Assembly: GCF_900104395.1 (NCBI RefSeq)
Contig: NZ_FMXX01000004.1
Length of the DNA: 64,000 nt
Strand: one strand, 5' to 3'
DNA from: Fusobacterium_C necrophorum
Lineage (GTDB): Bacteria; Fusobacteriota; Fusobacteriia; Fusobacteriales; Fusobacteriaceae
Shown piece after piece: positions 34,551-43,561 of the stretch (within the stretch, counting starts at the first letter, position 1; each line of letters begins with the position of its first letter). Both the position numbers and the translations under genes were made by a program. Under the pieces are notes generated by a model that saw only the letters and a list, made by a program, of their open reading frames with translations, searched no databases and was not told the origin of the DNA.

Positions 34551-36722
34551 CTATAACTCCTTTTTTCGTGTTAATCCAACTCTTCCTCTTTCTTTATCAA
34601 TTTCTTTGATTCTTACCTTAATAATTTGTCCTACCGACAATACTTTGCTCGGATCACTTACAAACTCATCTGAAATGGAGGAAATATGAAGTAAAGCATC
34701 ATTTTTCAAACCAATATCCACAAAGGCTCCAAACTTTACGACATTTCGAACCGTTCCCTCCAATTCCATTCCCACGCTTAAATGATCAATACTTAAAATA
34801 TCAGACTTTAAAAGCGGTTTTTGAAAATTCTCTCTCGGATCCCGTCTGTCTTTTCGTAGAGCTTCGTACACATCTTTACAAGTTTCTAAACCGAAGTCAT
34901 ATTTTTCCGCAAATTTCTCTACTTTGAGACTTTTTAATTTCTCACGAGTTTCCGCCAATTTTTTATCATATTCTTCTAAAGTACATCCAATTTCTTCTAA
35001 CATTTTTTCCGCAATGTGATAAGATTCCGGGTGAATAATCGTATTATCTAAAATATTTTCTCCCTCCGGAATAACTAGAAATCCTGCCATTTGTTCATAG
35101 GCTTTCGGACCCAAGCCCTTTACTTTTAACAAAGTTTCCCGTTTAGTAAAATTTCCATGTTCCTTTCGATAGTCCACAATATTTTTAGCAACGCTCTTTT
35201 TAATCCCTGAAATATGAGATAGCAAAGCCCATGATGCCGTATTTAAATTTGCTCCCACACTGTTCACTACCGTTGTGATGACCTGATCCAAAGACTCGTC
35301 CAATCGTCCCTGATTGACATCATGCTGATACATTCCTACCCCAATGGATTTCGGATCAATTTTGACAAGTTCCGCCAAAGGATCTTGAATTCTTCGTCCG
35401 ATGGAAATAGCTCCACGAACAGTCACATCCAAATCCGGAAATTCTTCTGCTGCCAATTTTGAAGCGGAATACACGGAAGCTCCCGCTTCATTTGCAATCA
35501 AATAGTTTATTGTTACATTTTCTTCCCGTATCAATTTTGCGATGAAGGACTCGGTTTCTCGAGAAGCTGTTCCGTTCCCAATGACCACCAAATCAATTCC
35601 ATACTTTTTAATATAGTGCAGCACTTTCTTTCGAGCAGTCTCCAATTGCTTTTCATGGTGCATCCCTTCCACCAAGAAAAAAACATCATTTTCTTGATAA
35701 AAACCATGCTTATCCAAGATAACAACCTTACATCCGGTTCGATATCCCGGATCCAAGGCTAAAATTGTTTTTTCATGCAAGGGAGCTTGTAAGAGTAAAT
35801 TTTTTAAATTTTCTCGAAACACCAATATTGCGTCCTCTTCTGCCTTGTCTGTCAAAATATTTCGCACTTCTCTTTCTACAGACGGAAATAATAAACGATC
35901 AAAAGAATCATGAACAACACCGACAAACAACTCCTGTAAAGCTTCTTCTTTGCTAAAACTCCTCAAGAGCAAATTGTCCACATGTTTTTTTTCTTTTTCT
36001 TCCAAGAATAAACTTACTGATAAGATTCCCTCTTTTTCTCCACGATTGACCGCTAAAATCCTATGAGAAGGAATTTTTGACAAAGCTTCCGTATAGTCAT
36101 AATAATCTTGATACACTCCCTTTTCATCCAATTCCTTTGCTTTTCTGGATTCTTTGGAACCCATTTGACCGTACTTCAGTAAAATTTCTCGAATTCTTTC
36201 TCGGTATTCCGCCTTTTCGGAAATTCGTTGTGCCCAAATTAACGTTGCTCCCTCGATAGCCTCTTCTATATTTGGCACTTCTTCTGTCAGAAATTCTTCC
36301 GCCTTCCCTTCTATTTCTTCAACATTATGAGCCACAAGAAAAAAATCCGCCAAAGCTTCCAAGCCTTTTTCCATCGCTATGTCCGCTTTGGTTTTCTTTT
36401 TCTTTCGATAAGGAAAATAAATATCTTCCACTTCTTGTAATTTTTCCGCCGCTCCAATCGCCTGTACCAATTCTTCGGTTAGTTTTCCTTGTTCTTCTAT
36501 CAAGCGTAGAACTTCTTCTTTTCTTTTCTCTAAATTTCTCAAATATTGAACCTTTTCTAAAATGATTGTAATTTGCACTTCGTCCAAATTTCCTGTGATT
36601 TCTTTTCGGTATCTTGAGATAAAGGGTACCGTTGCCCCCTCATCCAATAATTTTACTGTACTTTCCACTTGATTTTCTTGAAGAGAAAGTTCTTTTGCAA
36701 CTTTACTAAAAATATTATTCAT
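34551..36722 (-). CDS. tex: Tex-family RNA-binding transcription accessory protein
   Basis: Tex is a nucleic-acid-binding protein acting in transcription. The 723-residue protein has the N-terminal FISRYRKEITGNLDEVQI block, the YqgF-like RNase H fold (ILALDPGYRTGCKVV), tandem helix-hairpin-helix motifs (AKNIVDYRKEHGNF, LLKVKGLGPKAYEQ) and a C-terminal S1 domain (GAFVDIGLKNDALLHIS). Length and order match the family. The ATG at 36722 follows GGGAG by eight bases; the upstream in-frame TTG would remove that site. It appears to be the first gene of the long tex-kinase-ileS-lspA-glyQS-fol transcript. Confidence 0.95.
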   Translation of the reverse strand: MNNIFSKVAKELSLQENQVESTVKLLDEGATVPFISRYRKEITGNLDEVQITIILEKVQYLRNLEKRKEEVLRLIEEQGKLTEELVQAIGAAEKLQEVEDIYFPYRKKKKTKADIAMEKGLEALADFFLVAHNVEEIEGKAEEFLTEEVPNIEEAIEGATLIWAQRISEKAEYRERIREILLKYGQMGSKESRKAKELDEKGVYQDYYDYTEALSKIPSHRILAVNRGEKEGILSVSLFLEEKEKKHVDNLLLRSFSKEEALQELFVGVVHDSFDRLLFPSVEREVRNILTDKAEEDAILVFRENLKNLLLQAPLHEKTILALDPGYRTGCKVVILDKHGFYQENDVFFLVEGMHHEKQLETARKKVLHYIKKYGIDLVVIGNGTASRETESFIAKLIREENVTINYLIANEAGASVYSASKLAAEEFPDLDVTVRGAISIGRRIQDPLAELVKIDPKSIGVGMYQHDVNQGRLDESLDQVITTVVNSVGANLNTASWALLSHISGIKKSVAKNIVDYRKEHGNFTKRETLLKVKGLGPKAYEQMAGFLVIPEGENILDNTIIHPESYHIAEKMLEEIGCTLEEYDKKLAETREKLKSLKVEKFAEKYDFGLETCKDVYEALRKDRRDPRENFQKPLLKSDILSIDHLSVGMELEGTVRNVVKFGAFVDIGLKNDALLHISSISDEFVSDPSKVLSVGQIIKVRIKEIDKERGRVGLTRKKEL

Positions 36723-36763
36723 TGTTTGTTCTCCCAAAGTTATTATATTTTCTACTATACATC

Positions 36764-36967
36764 TTAATCAAAAATAGAAAGATCTCGTCGATTTCCCAAT
36801 GAGAGTAATAAAGTGATAATTTCTTCTTCTGTATGCAGTGTAACCCATTTAGAAAAAGGAATTCCATTCACGGTATTGATAGAAGTTGGATTATCATCAA
36901 TTTTAGATTTTTTCTTTTGACCGAATTCTTTCTCTTGTAAAACCTTTTTGGTTTCTTCCCAATTCAT
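36764..36967 (-). CDS. Small protein of unknown function
   Basis: A 67-residue open frame with a near-perfect ribosome site (TAAGGAGGG, seven bases before the ATG), which supports expression. The protein has a charged N-terminal helix with KEFGQKKKSK, a middle segment NTVNGIPFSKWVTLH, and a hydrophobic stretch ITLLLSLG near the C-terminus. No cysteine, signal peptide or clear membrane segment is seen. I do not recognise a family. It lies between hpf and tex on the same strand, 41 bases before tex, and may be cotranscribed with it. Confidence 0.6.
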   Translation of the reverse strand: MNWEETKKVLQEKEFGQKKKSKIDDNPTSINTVNGIPFSKWVTLHTEEEIITLLLSLGNRRDLSIFD

Positions 36968-37068
36968 ATTTATTCCCTCCTTAGTGTCCGATTATTTCTT
37001 TAACTTATCTTTCAATTATATCAATTTTTACTGTAAAACACAAGAAATATGATAGATATTATAAAAAG

Positions 37069-37098
37069 GAGCATCTATCTTTTCTATGATAAATGCTC
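37069..37098 (-). terminator. Terminator after hpf
   Basis: On the minus strand GAGCATTTATC pairs with GATAGATGCTC through an 11-base stem (one T-G pair) and is followed by CTTTTTATAA. It lies about 40 bases past the hpf stop. Confidence 0.75.
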
Positions 37099-37139
37099 TT
37101 GCAGAGATTAATTTTATACTATTGTTTTCCAGATAAAAA

Positions 37140-37682
37140 CTATTCCTCGTCTATAATATATCCATAATCTCCATCTTTTCTCTTATAAACGATAGACATT
37201 TTTCCTGTTTCCAAAGACTTGAAAGCAAAGAATTGTTTATCCAAAACCTCAAGTTGCAATAAGGCTTCTTCCATATTCATCGGTTTTTTTGGCAACATTA
37301 CTTTTACCATTCGTCTTTCTTCTTGATTTGTCACGATACCGCTTTCCGGATCAAATTTCCAACTTTTTCCTCCCTTTTGAGAATTTGCTCGTTTGTTTTT
37401 ATCCTTATGCTTTTTTAATTGAACTTCCAAAGCATCTGCCGCTTGATCAATGGCGAAATATAAATCTTCTTCAGTAGAAGTTGCCTTCAATGTTTTTCCG
37501 CTCAAATAAGCCAATACTTCTGCACTGTGATAATTTCCTGTTTTTAATTTCACAGCTGATAAGGTGACATTAATCTCTAAAATTCCATCATGAAACTTCT
37601 CTACTTTTTCAAACTTTCGTTCTGCATAAGCCTTGATTGCATCTGTTAATACTAATCGTTTTCCTTGAATTGATAATTTCAT
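37140..37682 (-). CDS. hpf: Ribosome hibernation promoting factor, long form
   Basis: The protein dimerises 70S ribosomes into inactive 100S particles during slow growth. Residues 1-100 form the HPF/YfiA domain (SIQGKRLVLTDAIKAYAERK, NVTLSAVKLKTGNYHSAEV, AIDQAADALEVQLKKHKDK). After a linker, residues 125-180 form the C-terminal dimerisation domain (KPMNMEEALLQLEVLDKQFFAF, IVYKRKDGDYGYI). The 180-residue length marks the long form typical of Firmicutes and many anaerobes. It is transcribed alone, with its own terminator. Confidence 0.95.
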   Translation of the reverse strand: MKLSIQGKRLVLTDAIKAYAERKFEKVEKFHDGILEINVTLSAVKLKTGNYHSAEVLAYLSGKTLKATSTEEDLYFAIDQAADALEVQLKKHKDKNKRANSQKGGKSWKFDPESGIVTNQEERRMVKVMLPKKPMNMEEALLQLEVLDKQFFAFKSLETGKMSIVYKRKDGDYGYIIDEE

Positions 37683-37758
37683 AATATCACATCCTTTTCT
37701 TGTAAACCTTTTGTTACTATCATTATACCCCGTAACATTTCTTTTTTCCAGTACTATT

Positions 37759-38442
37759 TTAAATTTCTTCCAACATCCCTTTTTTTAAATAAATTTGACG
37801 AGAAGAAATCTTTGCAAGTTCTTTCGAATGTGTCACAACAATAATGGTTTGCCCATATTTTTCATTAATTTCTTTAAAAATATTAAAAATAGTTTCACTC
37901 GTTTCCTCGTCCAAATTTCCTGTCGGTTCATCCGCCAACAAAAGTTTCGGTTGATTGATTAAAGCTCTTGCAATCGCCACTCTTTGTTTTTCTCCACCGG
38001 ATAATTGATTCGGCTTATGTTTCAGTCTTTCTCCCAAACCGACGGAATCTAAAAGTTCCACCGCTCTTGCTTCAATCTCTCCTTTTTTTACCTTCTTAGC
38101 CAACATCGCCGGCAACATGACATTCTCTAAAGCCGTAAATTCCGGTAACAAATAATGAAATTGAAAGACAAAGCCTAAAAATTCATTTCGAAGTTGATTT
38201 TTTTCCGCTTCCCCCATTTCAGAAAGTTGTTTTCCTCCCAAAATAATCTCTCCACTATCCGCCTTATCTAAGAGTCCGATTAAATTCAAAAGAGTGGATT
38301 TCCCGGAACCTGATCTTCCTAAGATTGTTACAAATTCTCCTTTTTCAATATTAAAACTTAAATCGCGAATAATATGTAACTCCGTTCCTGTTTCCTGATA
38401 ATATTTTTCTAAATGTTTTAACTCTAAAATGAAATTACTCAT
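37759..38442 (-). CDS. lolD: ABC transporter ATP-binding protein, LolD/MacB-type
   Basis: A 227-residue ATPase of the LolD/FtsE/MacB branch. Walker A GRSGSGKSTLL, Q-loop FVFQFHYLLPEFTALENV, signature LSGGEKQRVAIARAL and Walker B LLADEPTGNLDE are complete; the FQFHxLLPEF form is typical of LolD. It overlaps the permease gene by eight bases. In an outer-membrane organism the likely job is release of lipoproteins from the inner membrane. Only one permease gene is present, as in homodimeric LolF-type or MacB-like systems, so the symbol is tentative. Confidence 0.8.
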   Translation of the reverse strand: MSNFILELKHLEKYYQETGTELHIIRDLSFNIEKGEFVTILGRSGSGKSTLLNLIGLLDKADSGEIILGGKQLSEMGEAEKNQLRNEFLGFVFQFHYLLPEFTALENVMLPAMLAKKVKKGEIEARAVELLDSVGLGERLKHKPNQLSGGEKQRVAIARALINQPKLLLADEPTGNLDEETSETIFNIFKEINEKYGQTIIVVTHSKELAKISSRQIYLKKGMLEEI

Positions 38443-39604
38443 GTCTTAACGCCTCCACACTTTCCATTGTTGATGCTCGATAAGCAGGAAAAATACTGGA
38501 AATGAAAATAATCACGATATTGGCTCCCACGATAATAGCAATTTCTTTTCCGGAAATTTCAATCGGAATCTTGGTTAAATAATAAATAGAGGTCACAAAA
38601 GCCAAACTATAATTTTTCAAATACCACAAAATTCCCATCGAAGCACATACTCCTAAAAGAATGCCTGCCATTCCCAAGATCAAACCTTGAATTAAGAAAA
38701 TTCCCATAATGTTCTTTCTTGAAAAACCCATAGAACGAAGAATCCCTATATCTTTTACCTTTTCTCTTACCAAAGTGTTTAAAGTAACCCAAACAACAAA
38801 ACCGGCAATGATCACAATCAAAGAAAACACTAAAATCATGACTGTTTTCTCCAAAGAAAGAGCAGATAATAAATTACGATTCATAGTACCCCAAGTCATT
38901 GTCATCATTCCAAATTTCTGAGAAATTTCTTCTGCCGCTTTAGGAGCATCATAAGGATTTTGTAAACGAACATTAATTTTATCCGCCACTCTCCCTCGAT
39001 AAGACATATATTGTGCCATTTCCAATGGAATTAACACCAAATTTACATCATATTCATAAAAGCCGCTTTGAAAAACTCCTGCAATTTGGAGTGGAATTTC
39101 CGTATTTTCCGCAGAAATCATTGTAATTTCGTCTCCAATTTTCATTCCTGTCGAATCAGCCAGTTCCTTCCCGACATAAATCCCATTTTTTTTACCGGCT
39201 TCTATCTTTCCTTCTTTGAGCATGGAAGACAGCTCCAAAGCCTTTTCCGCCTTTTCCAAATCATAGGCTTCCACTTTCACTCCGGAAGTATAACTTCCAA
39301 AAACTCCATGATACTTGATGATAGCCTGTGTTGCAATCATAGGAATACTTCCCTTGACTCCTTTTATTTGATCGATTTTTTCCGATATCTCTTCATAATC
39401 GGTTATTTCCTGATTTGTACTGTCACTTACCAGAATATGGCTGGTTAAAGATAGAATACTCTGAATCATATTTTTGTCTAAACCGTTTGAAATTCCTATG
39501 GAAACAGTCAACACCGTTACTCCAATAAAAACTCCCAGTACGGAAATAAAACTTTGTTTTTTTCGTTCCACTATGTGTTTCTTCGCAATAAAAAATTCTA
39601 TCAT
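38435..39604 (-). CDS. ABC transporter permease, LolC/LolE/MacB-type
   Basis: A 389-residue membrane protein. One N-terminal membrane segment (FISVLGVFIGVTVLTVSIGI) precedes a periplasmic domain of about 230 residues, then three C-terminal segments form the FtsX domain with DIGILRSMGFSRKNIM, the coupling-helix motif of this family. The ATG at 39604 follows AAGAGGAG; the upstream in-frame start lies within recQ and lacks a site. It is coupled to the LolD-like ATPase. Lipoprotein sorting is the likely role, but a MacB-like export role cannot be excluded. Confidence 0.85.
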   Translation of the reverse strand: MIEFFIAKKHIVERKKQSFISVLGVFIGVTVLTVSIGISNGLDKNMIQSILSLTSHILVSDSTNQEITDYEEISEKIDQIKGVKGSIPMIATQAIIKYHGVFGSYTSGVKVEAYDLEKAEKALELSSMLKEGKIEAGKKNGIYVGKELADSTGMKIGDEITMISAENTEIPLQIAGVFQSGFYEYDVNLVLIPLEMAQYMSYRGRVADKINVRLQNPYDAPKAAEEISQKFGMMTMTWGTMNRNLLSALSLEKTVMILVFSLIVIIAGFVVWVTLNTLVREKVKDIGILRSMGFSRKNIMGIFLIQGLILGMAGILLGVCASMGILWYLKNYSLAFVTSIYYLTKIPIEISGKEIAIIVGANIVIIFISSIFPAYRASTMESVEALRHE

Positions 39605-39606
39605 GT

Positions 39607-41382
39607 TCACTCCTCTTCCTGTAAAATACATGCTAAAAATTCTTCTCCATACTGAGAAAATTTTTGATTTCCAACCCCCTGAATTTTCATCATATCATAT
39701 TTTGTTCTTGGACGAAATTGTGAAAATTCCCATAAGGTCAAATCTGAAAAAATAATATAGGGTGCCACTTTTTCTCGTTCGGCAATTTCCAATCGTAGAC
39801 GAAGTAATTTTCGAAAAAGAGGGTTTCTTCGCATAGAAAAACGAACCTCTTCTTCTTCCTTTCTCAAAACTTTTCTCCTATCCTGTAAAATCTCCCAACT
39901 CTGTGAGTTTAATTTCAAAACAGGAAAACTTCCGGCTGTTTGTGCCATATAGCCTTCCGCCAGCAAATAATGAATGAAGTCTTCCAACCAAGCAATTTCT
40001 TTTTCTTTCATAATTCCGAAGGTAGAAAGCTTGTCCAAACCTTTGTATTTCATCTTACTATCCGCTTTTCCCAATAAAATATTGGCGACTGTGGATTGAC
40101 CGATATTTTCTTTCGCTCTGCCAATGCAGGAAAGAATTTTTTTTGCTTCCAAACTGAAATCCTGTACATCTTTTTGTTTTCTACAATTTCCACAAAAGCC
40201 ACAATAATTTTTGACTCTTGCCTCTCCGAAATAGGATAAAATAAATTCTCGATAACAGGATTCCAGCTCCGCATATTCTATCATTTTATCCAATTTATGT
40301 AGTTTTTCTTTTTTAAAGTCTTCTTCCATCTCTTCGTTTTTTTCGATAAAAAATCTTTGGGTTGCAATGTCCTCTTCCTGATATAATAAAACTGCCTCTG
40401 CTTGTCCTCCATCTCGTCCGGCTCTTCCGGCTTCCTGATAATAACTCTCCAAATCTCCCGGTAAATTTGCATGTATCACAAAGCGAACATTGGATTTGTC
40501 AATTCCCATTCCAAATGCATTGGTTGCTACCATCACTTGAAGTTTATCTTGCAAAAAATCATTTTGACTTTCTTCTCTCTCCTGTTTTTCCATTCCCCCA
40601 TGATATTTTCCAACAGAATATCCACGAATCTCTTTTAAATAGCTGTACATACTGTCCACAGATTTCCGAGTGGAACAATAGACGATCCCGGCTTCTCCCT
40701 GTGATTTCTCTAAATATTCTGCGACATATGCCTCTGGAACTTTCCCTCTCTCGACACGAAAATATAAATTTTTTCGATTGAAGCTTCCCTGATAAATAAA
40801 GGCATTCGGAATATTTAATTTCTCCAAGATGTCCTCCTGCACCCTTGGAGTTGCTGTCGCCGTGAGTGCCAGAACTTGTACTCTCTGTCGCAGTTTTCTG
40901 ATAAAACTTGGAATTCCCAAATAGGACTTTCGAAAGTCATGTCCCCACTGTGAGATACAATGAGCCTCATCCACCGCCAACAGAGAAATTTTTATTTTTT
41001 GCATCAGTGTTACGAAGTTCTCATTCAAAAGTCTTTCGGGAGCCACATACAAAATTTTAATCTCTCCTCGAATAATCTTTCCCACCAAGCGTCGATATTC
41101 TTCCGGCTTTAAGGTAGAATTTAAAAAAGCTGATTTCACGCCTACCATTTTCAAAGCATCCACTTGATCTTTCATCAGAGAAATCAAGGGAGAGATGACT
41201 AAAGTCAGTCCCTCAAACAAAAGAGCAGGAATTTGATAACAGATCGATTTCCCTCCACCTGTCGTTAAAATTCCCAAAACTTCTTTTCCTTGAAAAACAG
41301 AATCCAAAATTATTTTCTGCCCTGTTCGAAAGTTTCGATGGCCATATATATCCTGCAATAATTTTCTCGCCTCTTTTTCCAT
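39607..41382 (-). CDS. recQ: RecQ-family ATP-dependent DNA helicase
   Basis: A 591-residue 3'-5' helicase acting in recombination and fork repair. Helicase motifs are complete: TGGGKSICYQIPA, VDEAHCISQWGHDFR, LTATATPRV, VATNAFGMGIDKSNVRFVIH and YYQEAGRAGRDG. A RecQ zinc domain (CGFCGNC) and a C-terminal HRDC domain (LTLWEFSQFRPRTKYDMMKIQGVG) follow, giving the standard three-part layout. It lies between dprA and the Lol-like genes with small gaps, next to another recombination gene. Confidence 0.95.
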   Translation of the reverse strand: MEKEARKLLQDIYGHRNFRTGQKIILDSVFQGKEVLGILTTGGGKSICYQIPALLFEGLTLVISPLISLMKDQVDALKMVGVKSAFLNSTLKPEEYRRLVGKIIRGEIKILYVAPERLLNENFVTLMQKIKISLLAVDEAHCISQWGHDFRKSYLGIPSFIRKLRQRVQVLALTATATPRVQEDILEKLNIPNAFIYQGSFNRKNLYFRVERGKVPEAYVAEYLEKSQGEAGIVYCSTRKSVDSMYSYLKEIRGYSVGKYHGGMEKQEREESQNDFLQDKLQVMVATNAFGMGIDKSNVRFVIHANLPGDLESYYQEAGRAGRDGGQAEAVLLYQEEDIATQRFFIEKNEEMEEDFKKEKLHKLDKMIEYAELESCYREFILSYFGEARVKNYCGFCGNCRKQKDVQDFSLEAKKILSCIGRAKENIGQSTVANILLGKADSKMKYKGLDKLSTFGIMKEKEIAWLEDFIHYLLAEGYMAQTAGSFPVLKLNSQSWEILQDRRKVLRKEEEEVRFSMRRNPLFRKLLRLRLEIAEREKVAPYIIFSDLTLWEFSQFRPRTKYDMMKIQGVGNQKFSQYGEEFLACILQEEE

Positions 41383-41400
41383 ATTATGTTTCCTTCTTCT

Positions 41401-42306
41401 TTAAAATAAACTTTTTTGTTCCAGCCCCTCTTTTTGTTTTTTTTCAAACTGATAAATATTTTCTAAAACAATCACTTCTTTATAATACTTCCGGATGAAG
41501 TCCTGATTAAAAGAAGCCACATAGATCTTCTTGCCCTGTTCTTTTGCAAATTGAAAGGTATGCATGCTTCCTCCCTGTAATGCAACTTCTGCAAGGACAA
41601 TCCCGGAAGTCAAAGCCGTTTGCAAACGATTTCGTTGAATCAAATGTTGTACGGAAACCGGTGCAAAAGGAGGTAATTCTGAGAGTAAAAACCCTCCTGT
41701 ATCTAAAATTCGAGACGCCAGATATCCGTTTTCTTTCGGATATATTTCAGTCGCCAATCCCTGCCCCAAAATAGCTCCTGTTTGCCCCAAAGTTTCCATA
41801 TGTCCTATGCTGTCAATTCCTCTTGCCAAACCGCTGATATTGTAGATTTGTTTCTTTTTGAAATATTGCCCTGCCCTTTTCGCAAATTCCTTTCCCTTCG
41901 CACTACAGTCTCTAGTCCCAATAAGAGCATAAGCTCCATGTAAAGTTTCTTCACTAGGAAACTTTCCTCTAATATAGAGTACATAGGGAGGATTTTTAAT
42001 CTCTTTTAAGAGGCTGGGATATTTCTCTTCTCCATAAAACAAAAGCTGAATTCCATTTTTATGACAAGTTTCTTCTACTTTTCTAATTTCTTCTTCCAGT
42101 TCTTGCTTCCTATTCTCTTCCCATAAAAAAGCAAGCTTCTTTTTCTCTTCTTGCATAAAGGCATCTTTCCCTAAAAAAGAATCTAAAAAATAACTATCCC
42201 TTCTATCTTTGGAGGAAGAAAAAAGTCTTTGTAACATATTTGCATATCTTCCCTCAGAATATGTCTGTAGGATTGAAAATAACAATAACTCTCTTTTGGA
42301 ATACAT
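41401..42306 (-). CDS. dprA: DprA/Smf-family DNA-processing protein
   Basis: DprA loads RecA on single-stranded DNA during transformation. The 301-residue protein has a helical N-terminus and the Rossmann-like core: YALIGTRDCSAKGKEFA, ISGLARGIDSIGHME, GQGLATEIYPKEN, LSELPPFAPV and RNRLQTALTSG. The segment that in typical members reads SGSLITA is here QGGSMHTFQFA, so the protein is a somewhat divergent member. No C-terminal winged-helix domain is obvious. It sits upstream of recQ and downstream of dnaN with a terminator between the latter two. Confidence 0.85.
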   Translation of the reverse strand: MYSKRELLLFSILQTYSEGRYANMLQRLFSSSKDRRDSYFLDSFLGKDAFMQEEKKKLAFLWEENRKQELEEEIRKVEETCHKNGIQLLFYGEEKYPSLLKEIKNPPYVLYIRGKFPSEETLHGAYALIGTRDCSAKGKEFAKRAGQYFKKKQIYNISGLARGIDSIGHMETLGQTGAILGQGLATEIYPKENGYLASRILDTGGFLLSELPPFAPVSVQHLIQRNRLQTALTSGIVLAEVALQGGSMHTFQFAKEQGKKIYVASFNQDFIRKYYKEVIVLENIYQFEKKQKEGLEQKSLF

Positions 42307-42352
42307 CTCTTTCCTCCTTTTCCCCCGTTAAAAAGCAATGATAGCGAAAAAA

Positions 42353-42371
42353 GGATTGAAAATTTCAACCC
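42353..42371 (-). terminator. Terminator after dnaN
   Basis: On the minus strand a short stem (GGGTTGAA with TTCAATCC, one mismatch) is followed by TTTTTTCGC, about 55 bases past dnaN. It separates dnaN from dprA. Confidence 0.6.
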
Positions 42372-42424
42372 CTTTTTTTCAAACATAAAAATTCCCTGTT
42401 ACTTCTTTCACAAAGTTCGAAACC

Positions 42425-43546
42425 TTAGTCTTTCAAAGCCAAAGGCATTAAGATATAAATATAATCCTCTTTTCCTTTCTCATGAACTTTGACAGATGTT
42501 TTGGAACTCAACATTTCTACAGAAAGTTCCGTGTCTTTTTCCAAATTTTGCACATAATCAAATAAATATTTCGTGTTTAAAGAAACTTTGAGAGGAGCTC
42601 CTTGGTAGTTTACTGCCATTTCCTCATTAATTTTAGCAATATCGCTGTTTCCTTTGATTTTTAAAATACCCTCTGCTAAATGAAAGGTCGCTCCATATTT
42701 TGACTCTTCATTATTTCGAACGAAAATAATTACTCTTCGTAAAATGCTGATTAAACTCTCCGTAGAAATTCCCATTGTTTTATCATAATTCCCATTGGAT
42801 AGAATCGTTTGATATGCCGGAAAAGTAAGCTCTATCAAAGAACTCACAATATGAATATCTTCCATGAGAAAATGAGCAAACTTCTTATCAAAATATACTC
42901 TAACCTCTGCTTCTAAGCCTCTAAAAATTTTACTGCAGGCTTCCACAGCTTCCAAAGGAAGACTCATTTGAAAGTCCTCTTGAAGAGAAAAAGCTCTATG
43001 TAAATAGGTCAAACGATAGGTATCCGTCGTTACAAAATGAATTTCTCCATCTCTCCCCTCTATTCTCACACAATGAATAGCAGGATTATCTGTACTTCCC
43101 GCAGAAAATTTCAACTTATCAAAAATAGTAGCAAGCTCTATGCTATTCATCTGCAATAAAACATTCTCTTCCTGCTTTTCAAAATTCTCAAATGCCTTTG
43201 GATAGTCCTCATAAGGAAAGGTTGAAAACTCAGATACTGCATCTCCTCCCTCTACTATTAACGCTTCTCCATTCATTCGAATTTGGATTTCCTCTTCTTT
43301 TAATTCTTTCATATATTCATCAATTAAAGGGTATTGAAAAGCTACTTTTCCCTCTTTTACTACTTCTTTGCAGGAAACTGTTGTCGTAATTGTCGTCTCC
43401 AAGTTCGTTCCACACAAGAATAGCATTTCTCCTCTTGTTTCCATATAGACACAAGATAAAATAGGTTTAATCTTATTTTCTGAAATTGCCTTTTCCACAA
43501 TTCTTAATTTTTTCAGAAATTCAGTTCTATTTACAATTACCTGCAT
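42425..43546 (-). CDS. dnaN: DNA polymerase III sliding clamp (beta subunit)
   Basis: The ring-shaped processivity clamp of the replicative polymerase. The 373-residue protein shows the three-domain repeat: KLRIVEKAISENKIKPILSC, FSAGSTDNPAIHCVRIEG, TDTYRLTYLHR, and the C-terminal YILMPLALKD resembling the usual ending around LMPMR. The TDxxRL motif is intact. It is not next to dnaA here; the upstream gene is a sigma factor, 15 bases away. Identity is clear, though the C-terminus LMPLALKD departs slightly from the usual MPMRL. Confidence 0.93.
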   Translation of the reverse strand: MQVIVNRTEFLKKLRIVEKAISENKIKPILSCVYMETRGEMLFLCGTNLETTITTTVSCKEVVKEGKVAFQYPLIDEYMKELKEEEIQIRMNGEALIVEGGDAVSEFSTFPYEDYPKAFENFEKQEENVLLQMNSIELATIFDKLKFSAGSTDNPAIHCVRIEGRDGEIHFVTTDTYRLTYLHRAFSLQEDFQMSLPLEAVEACSKIFRGLEAEVRVYFDKKFAHFLMEDIHIVSSLIELTFPAYQTILSNGNYDKTMGISTESLISILRRVIIFVRNNEESKYGATFHLAEGILKIKGNSDIAKINEEMAVNYQGAPLKVSLNTKYLFDYVQNLEKDTELSVEMLSSKTSVKVHEKGKEDYIYILMPLALKD

Positions 43547-43561
43547 GTTCTTCCCTCCACT

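Noticed and set aside
23687..36722. T-box or other riboswitch in front of the glyQS or ileS genes
   Set aside because: The synthetase genes are packed with gaps of 3-14 bases or overlaps, leaving no room for a leader; none was seen before tex either.
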